Source: Sphingobium sp. BYY-5 (GTDB lineage: Bacteria; Pseudomonadota; Alphaproteobacteria; Sphingomonadales; Sphingomonadaceae). From it: a stretch of DNA of 64,000 bases. The notes below the pieces were generated by a model, which worked only from the letters and a program-made list of their open reading frames with translations, was not told where the DNA came from and did not search any database. The position numbers and the translations under genes are program-made. The DNA lies in assembly GCF_022758885.1 (NCBI RefSeq), contig NZ_JALEBH010000001.1, positions 2,232,001-2,296,000 of the forward strand, read 5' to 3'. Below, piece after piece: positions 53,919-62,161 of the stretch (within the stretch, counting starts at the first letter, position 1; each line of letters begins with the position of its first letter).

Positions 53919-55184
53919 ATGACGCTGCTTCGCCTGCCCCGGCCCAAGGATGCCTTCGCCCCGCACCCCGCGCGGCGGATGCGGCTGGTGGCGACGGGGA
54001 TGCTGGTGGCGATGGCCGCCCTGTTCATCGCCGCGCGGGCCACCGTCCATCTCCATCCCGCCATCGGCTTCGTCCAGGCCTTTGCCGAGGCGGCCATGGT
54101 GGGTGGTCTGGCCGACTGGTTCGCGGTGACGGCGCTGTTTCGCCACCCACTGGGCCTGCCCATCCCCCATACCGCGATCATTCCGCGCAACAAGGACCGG
54201 ATCGGTGACACGCTGGCGCTGTTCCTGCGCGACAATTTCCTGATCCCCGCCGTCGTGGCGCGGCGGATGCGGCATATGGATGTGGCGGGCGCGGCCGGGC
54301 GCTTTCTCGCCAGCCCGTCAGGTGGCGATGGGCGTCTGCGCGAAGGTGCATCGCGCCTGATCGCCGACATATTGGAGGCGCTGGACCGGGAACGACTGGG
54401 CGGCATGGTCAAGGGCGCGATCGGCCAGCGGCTGCGCGCGATCAACATCGGCCCGCTGATCGGCCAGGCGATCGAGGCGGCGATGCGCGACGGCCGCCAC
54501 GCTCCGGTGATGGACGGCATCGTCCATTGGGCCGACCGCACATTGGAGGCGAATGAACATCTGATCCGCCAGATGGTGCAGGAGCGCGCGGGCAAGGTGC
54601 TGCGCTGGACCGGTCTGGACGAAAATCTGGCCAATGCGATCCTCAATGGCCTGCGCAAGTTGCTGTCCGACATGGCGGAAGACCCCGGCCACCCCCTGCG
54701 CCTCAAGGCCGAGGAAGGCATGGCGAAGCTGGCCTTCGACCTGCAGTTCGATCTGGAGACGCAGGCCAAGGTAGCGAAAATCCGCGACGAAATCGTCGAC
54801 AATCCGGCGATGCAGCGCTGGATCGATGGCCTGTGGGAGCAGGCCCGCGCCGGACTGCTGCGCGCAGTGCGCGATCCGGGCAAGGCGATGGCAGGACGGC
54901 TGGGCGAGGCGCTGCGGCAACTGGGCGGTACATTGCAGCAGGAGGCGGGGCTGCGCCTGGTCATCAACCGCTTCGTGCGCCGGGCGGCGGTGGGCGCAAC
55001 CGCAAGCTATGGCGATGCGATCGTCCGGCTGGTGAGCGACACGGTGCGCGGCTGGGATGCCGGCACCGTCACCAATCGCCTGGAAAATGCCGTCGGGCGC
55101 GACCTGCAATATATCCGCATCAACGGCACTCTGGTGGGCGGCCTGGTGGGCCTCGCCATCCACGCCATCGACACTTTCCTGTAA
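53919..55184 (+). CDS. DUF445 family membrane protein
   Basis: 421 residues. A membrane segment near the N terminus (LVATGMLVAMAALFIAARA) precedes the DUF445 signature EAAMVGGLADWFAVTALFRHPLG and IPRNKDRIGDTLALFLRDNFL. A second hydrophobic stretch is at the C terminus (INGTLVGGLVGLAIHAIDTFL). DUF445 (YjiN-type) function is unknown. It follows the RND gene by 99 nt. Confidence 0.92.
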   Translation: MTLLRLPRPKDAFAPHPARRMRLVATGMLVAMAALFIAARATVHLHPAIGFVQAFAEAAMVGGLADWFAVTALFRHPLGLPIPHTAIIPRNKDRIGDTLALFLRDNFLIPAVVARRMRHMDVAGAAGRFLASPSGGDGRLREGASRLIADILEALDRERLGGMVKGAIGQRLRAINIGPLIGQAIEAAMRDGRHAPVMDGIVHWADRTLEANEHLIRQMVQERAGKVLRWTGLDENLANAILNGLRKLLSDMAEDPGHPLRLKAEEGMAKLAFDLQFDLETQAKVAKIRDEIVDNPAMQRWIDGLWEQARAGLLRAVRDPGKAMAGRLGEALRQLGGTLQQEAGLRLVINRFVRRAAVGATASYGDAIVRLVSDTVRGWDAGTVTNRLENAVGRDLQYIRINGTLVGGLVGLAIHAIDTFL

Positions 55185-55277
55185 CGGAAGGCCGGAGCGC
55201 GTCGGGCCAATCGACGCGCTCCGGCGGAACCGGCTGCACAGAGGAGAGAGAAGGCGGCCGGTCCCAGTCGAAAACGC

Positions 55278-55850
55278 TTAATCCTCGGGCCGCGGCCCTT
55301 CCCCACCCGGGGGCGGGGGTGGAGGCAGTTCGTCGGCGGTCAGCACGCCGTCGCCGTTGCGATCCTGATCGTCGAACATGGCGAGCGCGGGGGCGAGAAA
55401 TTCCGCACGATCGATCTGGCCGTCGTCATTGCTGTCCTCGGGATAGGGCATCCCACGGCCGGGAGGCGGCGGGCCGCCCGCATCGGCATGATCGCCAGCA
55501 GGTGGACGCCCGCCCGATGGTCGCCCACCCGGCGCGGGGCCATCCGCGCCGCCCCGACCACCGCGTCCTCGATCGGGGCCACGCCGCTCATGCGCCGCAC
55601 CGTCGGCGGAGGCTTGCGCGCGCTCATGGCCCAACATGCGCTGCATCGCCTGCACCGGCACCAGCCCGTCGCCATCCTGGTCCATCAATGCAAAGCGGCG
55701 CTCCATATAAGCGGTCATCTCCTCGCGCGTGATCCGGCCGTCATGGTCCGCATCCGCAGCCCAGGGACCGGCCGGACCGCCCGGCGGCTGCGCTGCGAGC
55801 GGCGCCGAAACCGCGGCCAGGGCGGGGAGAAGACAGTATCGCAAACGCAT
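55278..55850 (-). CDS. Exported EF-hand protein
   Basis: 190 residues with a signal peptide (CLLPALAAVSAPLAAQ). Four EF-hand calcium loops are readable: DADHDGRITREE, DQDGDGLVPVQA, DSNDDGQIDRAE and DRNGDGVLTADE. A long Gly/Pro/Arg-rich linker separates the pairs. It is a probable periplasmic calcium-binding protein; partner unknown. Divergent from tonB across a region containing AATGTTG repeats. Confidence 0.88.
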   Translation of the reverse strand: MRLRYCLLPALAAVSAPLAAQPPGGPAGPWAADADHDGRITREEMTAYMERRFALMDQDGDGLVPVQAMQRMLGHERAQASADGAAHERRGPDRGRGGRGGADGPAPGGRPSGGRPPAGDHADAGGPPPPGRGMPYPEDSNDDGQIDRAEFLAPALAMFDDQDRNGDGVLTADELPPPPPPGGEGPRPED

Positions 55851-55928
55851 GGAATCTCCTGAAAGCATGGTCCTGTTTGCGACGGTGTCGCATCCCCGCT
55901 TTGCCCTCATATGTCCCGATGCAGCCCG

Positions 55929-55981
55929 AATGTTGCGGCCGGTCAAAATGAATGTTGCAACATATCATAAAATAATGTTGT
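55929..55981. promoter_or_regulatory. Triplicate AATGTTG repeat upstream of tonB
   Basis: AATGTTG at 55929, 55951 and 55974, spaced 22 and 23 nt (two helical turns). The middle copy forms the perfect palindrome ATGTTGCAACAT. It lies in the A/T-rich region between the divergent EF-hand gene and tonB. A regulator operator is inferred. Confidence 0.5.
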
Positions 55982-56062
55982 ATCATTGCATCGCGGATGC
56001 CGCTCCGGCGCAAGACCGGGGGGCGATCCAGCGAGAGGATGCGACCATAAAGGAGCCGGACG

Positions 56063-56749
56063 ATGCGACTCGTGACAGCAGGAATGGCACAGGGACAGGC
56101 GGTATCCCGCTACGGCGCCGGACGGCGCTCTCCACTGGGGCTGGGTGGGACGATCGCGGTCCATGCGCTGATCGTCGGCGCCTTCCTCCTGATCCCCAAG
56201 GAAGTGATCGAGACTGTCTTCACGCCCAAGCCGCTGGATACGCGCAACATCCCCATTCCGCCCCCGCCCGATCCCATCGTGGAGAAGCAGGCCGACCCCA
56301 AGGTCCAGACCCAGCCGCGTCAGCAGCCGACTGTCACCGATCCGGTCGTCATTCTGCCGAAGGGCGATCCGCCCGTCACCGCCACGAAGGAGAGCGGAAC
56401 GGCGGTCGGCCCCGGCCCCTCCATCATCGTGCCGCCCATCGACCCGCCCCGCGCGCCAGTGCTGACCGACGCCGCGATCGATCCGCGCGCGATGGGAACG
56501 TTCCAGCCGGACTATCCCGGCGCGATGATCCGCCAGGGCATGGAAGGCGCAGTCACGGTGCGCGTCACCATCAGTCCGGACGGCCGCGTCACGGATATAG
56601 AGAAACTGTCGGCCACCGACGAGAGTTTCTGGGCGGCGACCCAGCGCCATGCGCTGCGCAAATGGCGCTTCCGCCCGGCGACTCGCGACGGAATCGCAGT
56701 GACCAGCAGCAAGGTGCTGACCGTTCGCTTCACGCTGGCGGATCGGTGA
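56063..56749 (+). CDS. tonB: Energy transducer TonB
   Basis: 228 residues: N-terminal anchor (LGGTIAVHALIVGAFLLIP), Pro-rich periplasmic linker (IPIPPPPDPIV and similar), and the C-terminal TonB domain (FQPDYPGAMIRQGMEGAVTVRVTISPDGRVTD ending in LRKWRFRPATRDG). It transmits the ExbBD proton motive force to outer-membrane receptors. AAGGAG precedes the ATG. exbB/exbD are not in the window. Confidence 0.93.
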   Translation: MRLVTAGMAQGQAVSRYGAGRRSPLGLGGTIAVHALIVGAFLLIPKEVIETVFTPKPLDTRNIPIPPPPDPIVEKQADPKVQTQPRQQPTVTDPVVILPKGDPPVTATKESGTAVGPGPSIIVPPIDPPRAPVLTDAAIDPRAMGTFQPDYPGAMIRQGMEGAVTVRVTISPDGRVTDIEKLSATDESFWAATQRHALRKWRFRPATRDGIAVTSSKVLTVRFTLADR

Positions 56750-56901
56750 GGAAAAATCCTACCTGCTGCGACTAACGCCACCTTCGGCGTCGCACGTCTC
56801 CCATCCCTTCCCATTCGCGGGAGGGGATGGGAACGATAGATTGTAAAGAGGATGTCATGGAGCATTTTGCATCCGCGATCATGCTGTCCTATAAGGGGCG
56901 C

Positions 56902-57390
56902 ATGGCGATCTTTCCCCGTCCCGTTTCCCCCAAGAGCGCGCTTGGCGACTTCTGGGGCTATTTCCGACAGCAGCGGCAGCATAAATGGCCGCTGCTGGGC
57001 CTGTCGATCGCCCTGACCTGGGTGATCGTCTGGACCTTCATCATCGACGCCAACACCAACACGATGCCGACGCGCAACAAGATCATCTATGTCGAAAGCT
57101 GGGACGCGAACCGGTCCGACGCGGCGGTGATCCTGCAGCAGAAGATCGACTTCGCCAAGCGTGAAGCGGCGCTGCAGACGCAGCAGCATAAGATGCAGGG
57201 CTGGGCCGACGCCTTCGGCATCGAATGGCGCGAAGAGGAAGCCCGCAACACCGCCAGGCGCAAGGAAGCGGTGAAGCAGATCGACGCGCTGCTCGACAAG
57301 CGGCTGGCCAAGGCGGAGGCGACGGAAAAGACCGCGCCCCAAACCGGCAAAAATCCGGACGCACAACCGGCCGGAGCCGCCCAGCCCTGA
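56902..57390 (+). CDS. Hypothetical single-pass membrane protein before ribD
   Basis: 162 residues with one membrane helix (WPLLGLSIALTWVIVWTFII) after a basic N terminus, then a soluble, charged coiled segment (KIDFAKREAALQTQQHKMQ, EARNTARRKEAVKQIDALLDK) and a Pro/Ala-rich tail. AAGGGG lies just before the ATG. It ends 5 nt before ribD, so co-transcription is likely. No family recognised. Confidence 0.75.
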   Translation: MAIFPRPVSPKSALGDFWGYFRQQRQHKWPLLGLSIALTWVIVWTFIIDANTNTMPTRNKIIYVESWDANRSDAAVILQQKIDFAKREAALQTQQHKMQGWADAFGIEWREEEARNTARRKEAVKQIDALLDKRLAKAEATEKTAPQTGKNPDAQPAGAAQP

Positions 57391-57395
57391 GCAAC

Positions 57396-58379
57396 ATGGC
57401 TTCGCTCGCCGACGACAGGCGCTATATGACGGCCGCCATCGTCCTGTCGGGACGGGGGCGTGGCCTTTCCACCCCCAACCCCAATGTCGGCTGCCTGATC
57501 GTGCGCGACGGCCATGTCGTCGGGCGTGGCTGGACCCAGAAGGGCGGCCGCCCCCATGCCGAGGCGCAGGCGCTGGACCAGGCGATGGACCGGGCGCGCG
57601 GCGCAACCGCCTATGTCACGCTCGAACCCTGCTTCCACCTCAGCCCGCGCGGGCCGCGCTGCGCCGATCTGATGGCGCGCGCGGGTATCGGCCGCGTGGT
57701 GATCGCGCTGCGCGATCCCGATCCGCGCACCGATGGCCAGGGCGCGGCCTGGCTGCGCGACCGGGGCATCCCCGTCGAGATGGGGCTGATGGCGCAGGAA
57801 GCGGCACAGGCGATGGCCGGCTTCGTCCTGCGCCAGACGCTGGGGCGGCCGCATGTCACCTTGAAGCTGGGCCTCTCGCTCGACGGGCGCATCGCCTTGC
57901 GGGACGGGTCGAGCCGCTGGGTCACCGGGCCGGATGCGCGCGCCCATGCGCATATGGAGCGGGCGCGGCATGACGCCATATTGGTGGGCGGCGGCACGTT
58001 GCGCGCCGATGCGCCACGCCTCGACGTGCGGCTGCCGGGGCTGGAGGACCGTTCGCCGCGCCGGCTGCTGCTGACCCGCAGCGACGCACCCAGGGGCTGG
58101 GCGCGGATCGGTACGCCTGAGGAGATCGCCACGCTGGAGCGGGTCGACCATCTGCTGGTCGAAGGCGGCGCGGAAACCGCCGCCGCTTTCCTGCGCGCCG
58201 ACCTGGTCGACCGGCTGCTGCTGTATCGCGCGCCGATCATCATCGGCGCGGGACTGGCCGGCATAGGCGATATCGGGCTGGATGAATTGGCGCAGGCGCA
58301 TGGCCGCTGGCGGATGACCGACGATCGCCGCCTGGGTATCGACCGGCTGGAGGTTTACGAGCGGGTTCGGAACGCCTAG
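57396..58379 (+). CDS. ribD: Riboflavin biosynthesis protein RibD (deaminase/reductase)
   Basis: 327-residue bifunctional enzyme: the N-terminal CMP/dCMP-type deaminase has the zinc site GRPHAEAQAL and TLEPCFHLSPRGPRCADLM; the C-terminal reductase has KLGLSLDGRIAL, GSSRWVTGPDAR, HDAILVGGGTLRADAP and LVEGGAETAAAFL. It converts DARPP to the 5-amino ribitylamino uracil phosphate. The start MASLADD is chosen just after the upstream gene. Confidence 0.95.
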   Translation: MASLADDRRYMTAAIVLSGRGRGLSTPNPNVGCLIVRDGHVVGRGWTQKGGRPHAEAQALDQAMDRARGATAYVTLEPCFHLSPRGPRCADLMARAGIGRVVIALRDPDPRTDGQGAAWLRDRGIPVEMGLMAQEAAQAMAGFVLRQTLGRPHVTLKLGLSLDGRIALRDGSSRWVTGPDARAHAHMERARHDAILVGGGTLRADAPRLDVRLPGLEDRSPRRLLLTRSDAPRGWARIGTPEEIATLERVDHLLVEGGAETAAAFLRADLVDRLLLYRAPIIIGAGLAGIGDIGLDELAQAHGRWRMTDDRRLGIDRLEVYERVRNA

Positions 58380-58477
58380 ATCACGGGCAAATATCACAGC
58401 CGTTCGGGCTGAGCATTTTGGAAAGCGTGCCGCGCCTTCGCTCGAAACGAACGGATGTTTGTCAGGATTTCCATTGC

Positions 58478-59086
58478 ATGTTCACCGGCATCATCACCGA
58501 CATCGGCATCATCCGCTCGCACGAGCAGCGGGGCGACCTGCGCCTCGTCATCGGCTGCGCCTATGCGATGGAGGGCGTCGCGATCGGCGCGTCGATCGCT
58601 TGTTCGGGCGTGTGCCTGACGGTGGTGGACAAGGGTGACGACTGGTTCGCGGTCGATCTTTCGGCGGAAACGGTCGGCCGGACGGCGCAGGGCCATTGGA
58701 CGCAGGGCCGCAGACTGAACCTGGAACGCGCGCTCAAGGTCGGCGACGAACTGGGCGGCCATATCGTCACCGGCCATGTCGACGAGATCGGCGAGATCGT
58801 CGCGCTGAACCGGGAGGGCGATTCGACGCGGGTGACGATCGCCGCCGGTCCCGCCATCGCGCCGCATGTCGCGACCAAGGGTTCGATCACGATGGAAGGC
58901 GTCTCGCTGACCGTGAACGAAGTCGTGGATGTGGCGGGTGGCGGCATCCAGTTCGGCGTCAACCTCATCCCCCATACGGCGGAGGTGACGACGCTGGGCG
59001 GGCTGGCGGTGGGGCACCCCGTCAATCTGGAGATCGACGTGCTCGCCCGCTATCTCGACCGGATGCAGAGCCTTCGCAACCGCTGA
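58478..59086 (+). CDS. ribE: Riboflavin synthase alpha chain
   Basis: 202 residues, two tandem lumazine-binding repeats: MFTGIITDIGIIRS with ACSGVCLTVVDK and VDLSAETVGRT; then VGDELGGHIVTGHVDEIGEI with ITMEGVSLTVNEV and NLIPHTAEVTTL. Dismutates two lumazines to riboflavin. 98 nt after ribD; the gap holds a decayed repeat and a minus-strand TGTGATAT similar to the ribB operator. Confidence 0.95.
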   Translation: MFTGIITDIGIIRSHEQRGDLRLVIGCAYAMEGVAIGASIACSGVCLTVVDKGDDWFAVDLSAETVGRTAQGHWTQGRRLNLERALKVGDELGGHIVTGHVDEIGEIVALNREGDSTRVTIAAGPAIAPHVATKGSITMEGVSLTVNEVVDVAGGGIQFGVNLIPHTAEVTTLGGLAVGHPVNLEIDVLARYLDRMQSLRNR

Positions 59087-59127
59087 ATGTGATTTCCTCT
59101 TGAAATAATCACATTCCAGTGTGATAT
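59085..59127. promoter_or_regulatory. Dyad operator with promoter upstream of ribB
   Basis: Perfect 10-base inverted repeat GAATGTGATT and AATCACATTC, 12-nt spacer (22 bp centre to centre), plus a third TGTGATAT copy at 59120. A TTGAAA/TGATAT promoter-like pair (59100 and 59122, 16-nt spacer) interleaves with the copies. No RFN riboswitch fold is seen. Confidence 0.6.
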
Positions 59128-59160
59128 CCCGCTCCGTCCCCGTCAGGGAAGGAGTATATC

Positions 59161-60444
59161 ATGTCGTCCGCGCTTCTCGATACCGTTCGCAGCCTCGTCA
59201 CCGACGGCGGCATGTCCCGATCCGGCCTGGCGCGGGCCGCCGGTTTGCACGCCAACAGCCTGCGCAAGCTGGGCGAAGCGGACTGGAACCCCACCGCCGA
59301 AACGCTGGGCAAGCTGGAAACCTATCTGTTGAAGCGCGAGGGCGGCACCGCGCTCGCCTCGCCCGAAGAGATCATCAACGAAGCCCGCAACGGCCGCATG
59401 TTCATCCTGGTCGATGACGAGGATCGCGAGAATGAGGGCGATCTGGTCATCCCGGCGCAGATGGCGACCCCCGACGCGATCAATTTCATGGCGACCCATG
59501 GCCGCGGCCTGATCTGCCTGGCGCTGAGCAAGGACCGGGTCGACCAGTTGGGCCTGGACCTGATGAGCCGCAACAACGGCACCCGCCACGAAACCGCCTT
59601 CACCGTATCGATCGAAGCGCGCGAGGGCGTCACCACCGGCATCAGCGCCGCCGACCGCGCACGCACCGTGTCGGTGGCGATCGACGGGGCGAAGGGCAGG
59701 GCCGACATCGTGACGCCGGGCCATGTCTTCCCCCTGATCGCGAAGGATGGCGGCGTGCTGGTGCGCACCGGCCATACCGAAGCGGCGGTCGACGTCGCAC
59801 GGCTGGCCGGCCTCAACCCGTCGGGCGTCATCTGCGAGGTAATGAAGGATGACGGCACGATGGCGCGCCTCGACGACCTCATCATCTTTGCGCAGAAGCA
59901 CAAGCTGAAGATCGGCACGATCCGCGACCTGATCGCCTATCGCCGCCGCCATGACCATATGGTCGAGCGCCGGTCCGAAACGACGTTCCAGAGCCAATGG
60001 GGCGGCGACTGGAAAGCGATCAGCTTCTACAACAAGGCGACCCAGAGCGAGCAGCTCGTGCTGCAAAAGGGCCATGTCGCTCCCGACCAGCCGACCATGG
60101 TGCGTATGCATCAACTCTCGCTGCTCGACGATGTCTATGGCGCGGAAGGATCGCGCGCCGGGCTGCTGGCAAAGTCGATGGAGATTATCGGCCGCGAAGG
60201 TTCGGGATTGATCGTGATCCTGACCGGCAATGAGGACGGGGATTTCGTCAGCCGCTGCGTCCAGGCGCATAGCGGCCAGGTGCCGGCCGGGATGGACGAA
60301 CTGCGCAACTATGGCGTGGGCGCGCAACTGCTCGCCGAACTGGGCGTGCATGACATGATCCTGCTCAGCAACAGCCAGCACAGCCTGATCGCGCTTGACG
60401 GCTATGACCTGTCCGTGGTTGGGCAACGCCCGATCGAGCTGTAA
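59161..60444 (+). CDS. ribB: HTH-fused 3,4-dihydroxy-2-butanone-4-phosphate synthase with degenerate RibA-like domain
   Basis: 427 residues in three parts. Residues 1-60 resemble a Cro/C1-type helix-turn-helix: a recognition unit [20 protein letters not shown] followed by the [14 protein letters not shown] segment typical of XRE proteins. Residues about 65-270 are RibB, complete with [15 protein letters not shown], the GHVFPL loop, [10 protein letters not shown] and [10 protein letters not shown]. Residues about 280-427 align in pattern with GTP cyclohydrolase II but lack its zinc cysteines: where RibA has SECLTGDVFGSLRCDCG this protein has [18 protein letters not shown]. The domain is thus RibX-like, not catalytic, and GTP cyclohydrolase must be encoded elsewhere. 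AGGGAAGGAG precedes the ATG. An upstream dyad suggests self-regulation (inference). Confidence 0.93.
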   Translation: MSSALLDTVRSLVTDGGMSRSGLARAAGLHANSLRKLGEADWNPTAETLGKLETYLLKREGGTALASPEEIINEARNGRMFILVDDEDRENEGDLVIPAQMATPDAINFMATHGRGLICLALSKDRVDQLGLDLMSRNNGTRHETAFTVSIEAREGVTTGISAADRARTVSVAIDGAKGRADIVTPGHVFPLIAKDGGVLVRTGHTEAAVDVARLAGLNPSGVICEVMKDDGTMARLDDLIIFAQKHKLKIGTIRDLIAYRRRHDHMVERRSETTFQSQWGGDWKAISFYNKATQSEQLVLQKGHVAPDQPTMVRMHQLSLLDDVYGAEGSRAGLLAKSMEIIGREGSGLIVILTGNEDGDFVSRCVQAHSGQVPAGMDELRNYGVGAQLLAELGVHDMILLSNSQHSLIALDGYDLSVVGQRPIEL

Positions 60445-60457
60445 GGAACCTCTTATC

Positions 60458-60880
60458 ATGGCCAAATTCCTGATCGTCGAAGCACGCTTCTACGACCATC
60501 TCAACGACCTGCTGATCGACGGCGCGAAGGCGGCGCTGGACGATGCCGGCCACAAATATGAGGTAGTGACGGTGCCGGGCGCGCTGGAAATCCCCGGTGC
60601 GGTCGCGCAGGCGGCGGAAACCGGCCGCTATGACGGCTTCGTCGCGATCGGCGTGGTGATCCGCGGCGAAACCTATCATTTCGAAGTGGTGTCGAACGAA
60701 AGCGCGCGCGGCCTGATGGCGCTCAGCATGGACGGCATCCCCATCGGCAACGGCATATTGACCGTCGAGAATGAGGAACAGGCGCTGGTGCGCGCCCGTC
60801 CGGACCAGAAGGACAAGGGCGGCGAAGCGGCCAAGGCGGCTATCGCCATGCTGGCGCTGCGCGAGAAGTTCGGCGCCTGA
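60458..60880 (+). CDS. ribH: 6,7-dimethyl-8-ribityllumazine synthase
   Basis: 140 residues. Forms lumazine from the uracil intermediate and dihydroxybutanone phosphate (the RibB product). [48 protein letters not shown] (with the catalytic His) and [20 protein letters not shown] are conserved. 13 nt after ribB, so in its operon. A terminator closes the unit. Confidence 0.97.
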   Translation: MAKFLIVEARFYDHLNDLLIDGAKAALDDAGHKYEVVTVPGALEIPGAVAQAAETGRYDGFVAIGVVIRGETYHFEVVSNESARGLMALSMDGIPIGNGILTVENEEQALVRARPDQKDKGGEAAKAAIAMLALREKFGA

Positions 60881-60902
60881 TCGCGGCGCCGATTGATGAT
60901 TA

Positions 60903-60935
60903 AAAAAAGGCGGCCCCGGTGGAGCCGCCTTTTTT
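60903..60935 (+). terminator. Rho-independent terminator of the rib unit
   Basis: 12-base perfect arms (AAAAAAGGCGGC, GCCGCCTTTTTT), 9-nt loop; functions on both strands, including the end of the convergent alkene reductase gene. Confidence 0.93.
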
Positions 60936-61000
60936 GTGTCAGCTACGGATGGGTGTTTCCAGCATCCTCCCCTGCCAGGGGAGGATAAAATATGGCCGTC

Positions 61001-62092
61001 TCAGGCCGCCGCCTTTTCCTCGGCCAGCGTCGGATAGTCGATATAGCCCTCCGCACCCTGGCTGTAGAAAGTCGCCATCGACCCCTGATTGAGCGGCGCG
61101 CCATCACGCAGGCGATCCACCAGGTCGGGATTGGCGAGCAGCGGACGGCCAAAGCTGATCGCGTCGGCCAGCCCGCTGGCCAGGTCAGCCTGCGCGCGCT
61201 CCGCATCATAATCGCTGTTCAATACCAGCGGCCCCTTGAAATGCTGGCGGATCAGCGGCGACTGGCGCGGCACGTCGGTCGCGCCGAAGCTGCTGTCCGG
61301 CTTCAACTCGCGCAATTCGAGGAAGGCGATGCCGATCGCGTCCAACACATCGGCCGCCGCCGCGAACAGCGGGCCAGGATTGCTGTCATCGACGCCCTGC
61401 GTATCGCCATTGGGGGACAGGCGCACGGAAACCCGGTCGGCGCCGATCGCATCGGCCACCGCCTGCGTCACTTCGCGCAGCAGGCGGACGCGATTTTCCA
61501 CGCTGCCGCCATAGATATCGGTGCGGAAATTGCTGTTGTCGCGCAGGAATTCGTCGATCAGATAGCCGTTGGCGGCATGGATCTGCACCCCGTCAAAGCC
61601 AGCGGCGATCGCATTATGCGCGGCGCGGACATAGTCGGCGATGATGCCTGGAATTTCCTCGATGCTGAGCGGACGGGCCGTCTCATAGGGCTTGTTGCCC
61701 TCATAGGTGTGGGCGTCGCCCGGCGTGGCGGTGGCGCTGGCCGATACCGGCTGCTCGCCGGTCACGCTGCTGTGGACGGCGCGGCCCATATGCCAGAGCT
61801 GCACCACGATTTTGCCACCTGCATCATGCACCGCCTGCGTCACGGGCTTCCACGCCTCGACCTGCTCGTCGGACCAGATGCCCGGCGCATAGGGCCAACC
61901 CAGCCCCTGCTGCGAAATGCCAGTCGCTTCGCTGATGATGAGGCCGGCCGACGCACGCTGCGCATAATAGTCGGCCATGATCGGGGTGGGCACATGGGCG
62001 CGGGTCGCCCGGCCGCGCGTCAGTGGCGCCATCAGCACGCGATTGGCCGCGGACACCGTGCCAAGCTGGATCGGATCGAACAAAGTCGTCAT
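61001..62092 (-). CDS. nemA: Alkene reductase, Old Yellow Enzyme family
   Basis: 363-residue FMN oxidoreductase reducing activated alkenes, maleimides or nitro compounds with NAD(P)H. TIM-barrel features: MAPLTRGRA, QLWHMGRAVHSS, VRAAHNAIAAGFDGVQIHAANGYL (active-site His/Asn) split over two strands, DNSNFRTDIYGGSVENRVRLLREV, and C-terminal DAISFGRPLLANPDLVDRL. Divergent from the EamA gene. The symbol is by family resemblance. Confidence 0.93.
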   Translation of the reverse strand: MTTLFDPIQLGTVSAANRVLMAPLTRGRATRAHVPTPIMADYYAQRASAGLIISEATGISQQGLGWPYAPGIWSDEQVEAWKPVTQAVHDAGGKIVVQLWHMGRAVHSSVTGEQPVSASATATPGDAHTYEGNKPYETARPLSIEEIPGIIADYVRAAHNAIAAGFDGVQIHAANGYLIDEFLRDNSNFRTDIYGGSVENRVRLLREVTQAVADAIGADRVSVRLSPNGDTQGVDDSNPGPLFAAAADVLDAIGIAFLELRELKPDSSFGATDVPRQSPLIRQHFKGPLVLNSDYDAERAQADLASGLADAISFGRPLLANPDLVDRLRDGAPLNQGSMATFYSQGAEGYIDYPTLAEEKAAA

Positions 62093-62161
62093 TCAGAACT
62101 CCCTCATCATAGTTGCAAATTGCAACGGGACTTGATGCGCAAAGGCAGCTAGGGAGCCGCG

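Noticed and set aside
59087..59160. FMN riboswitch before ribB
   Set aside because: Only 74 nt available and none of the conserved RFN segments are present.
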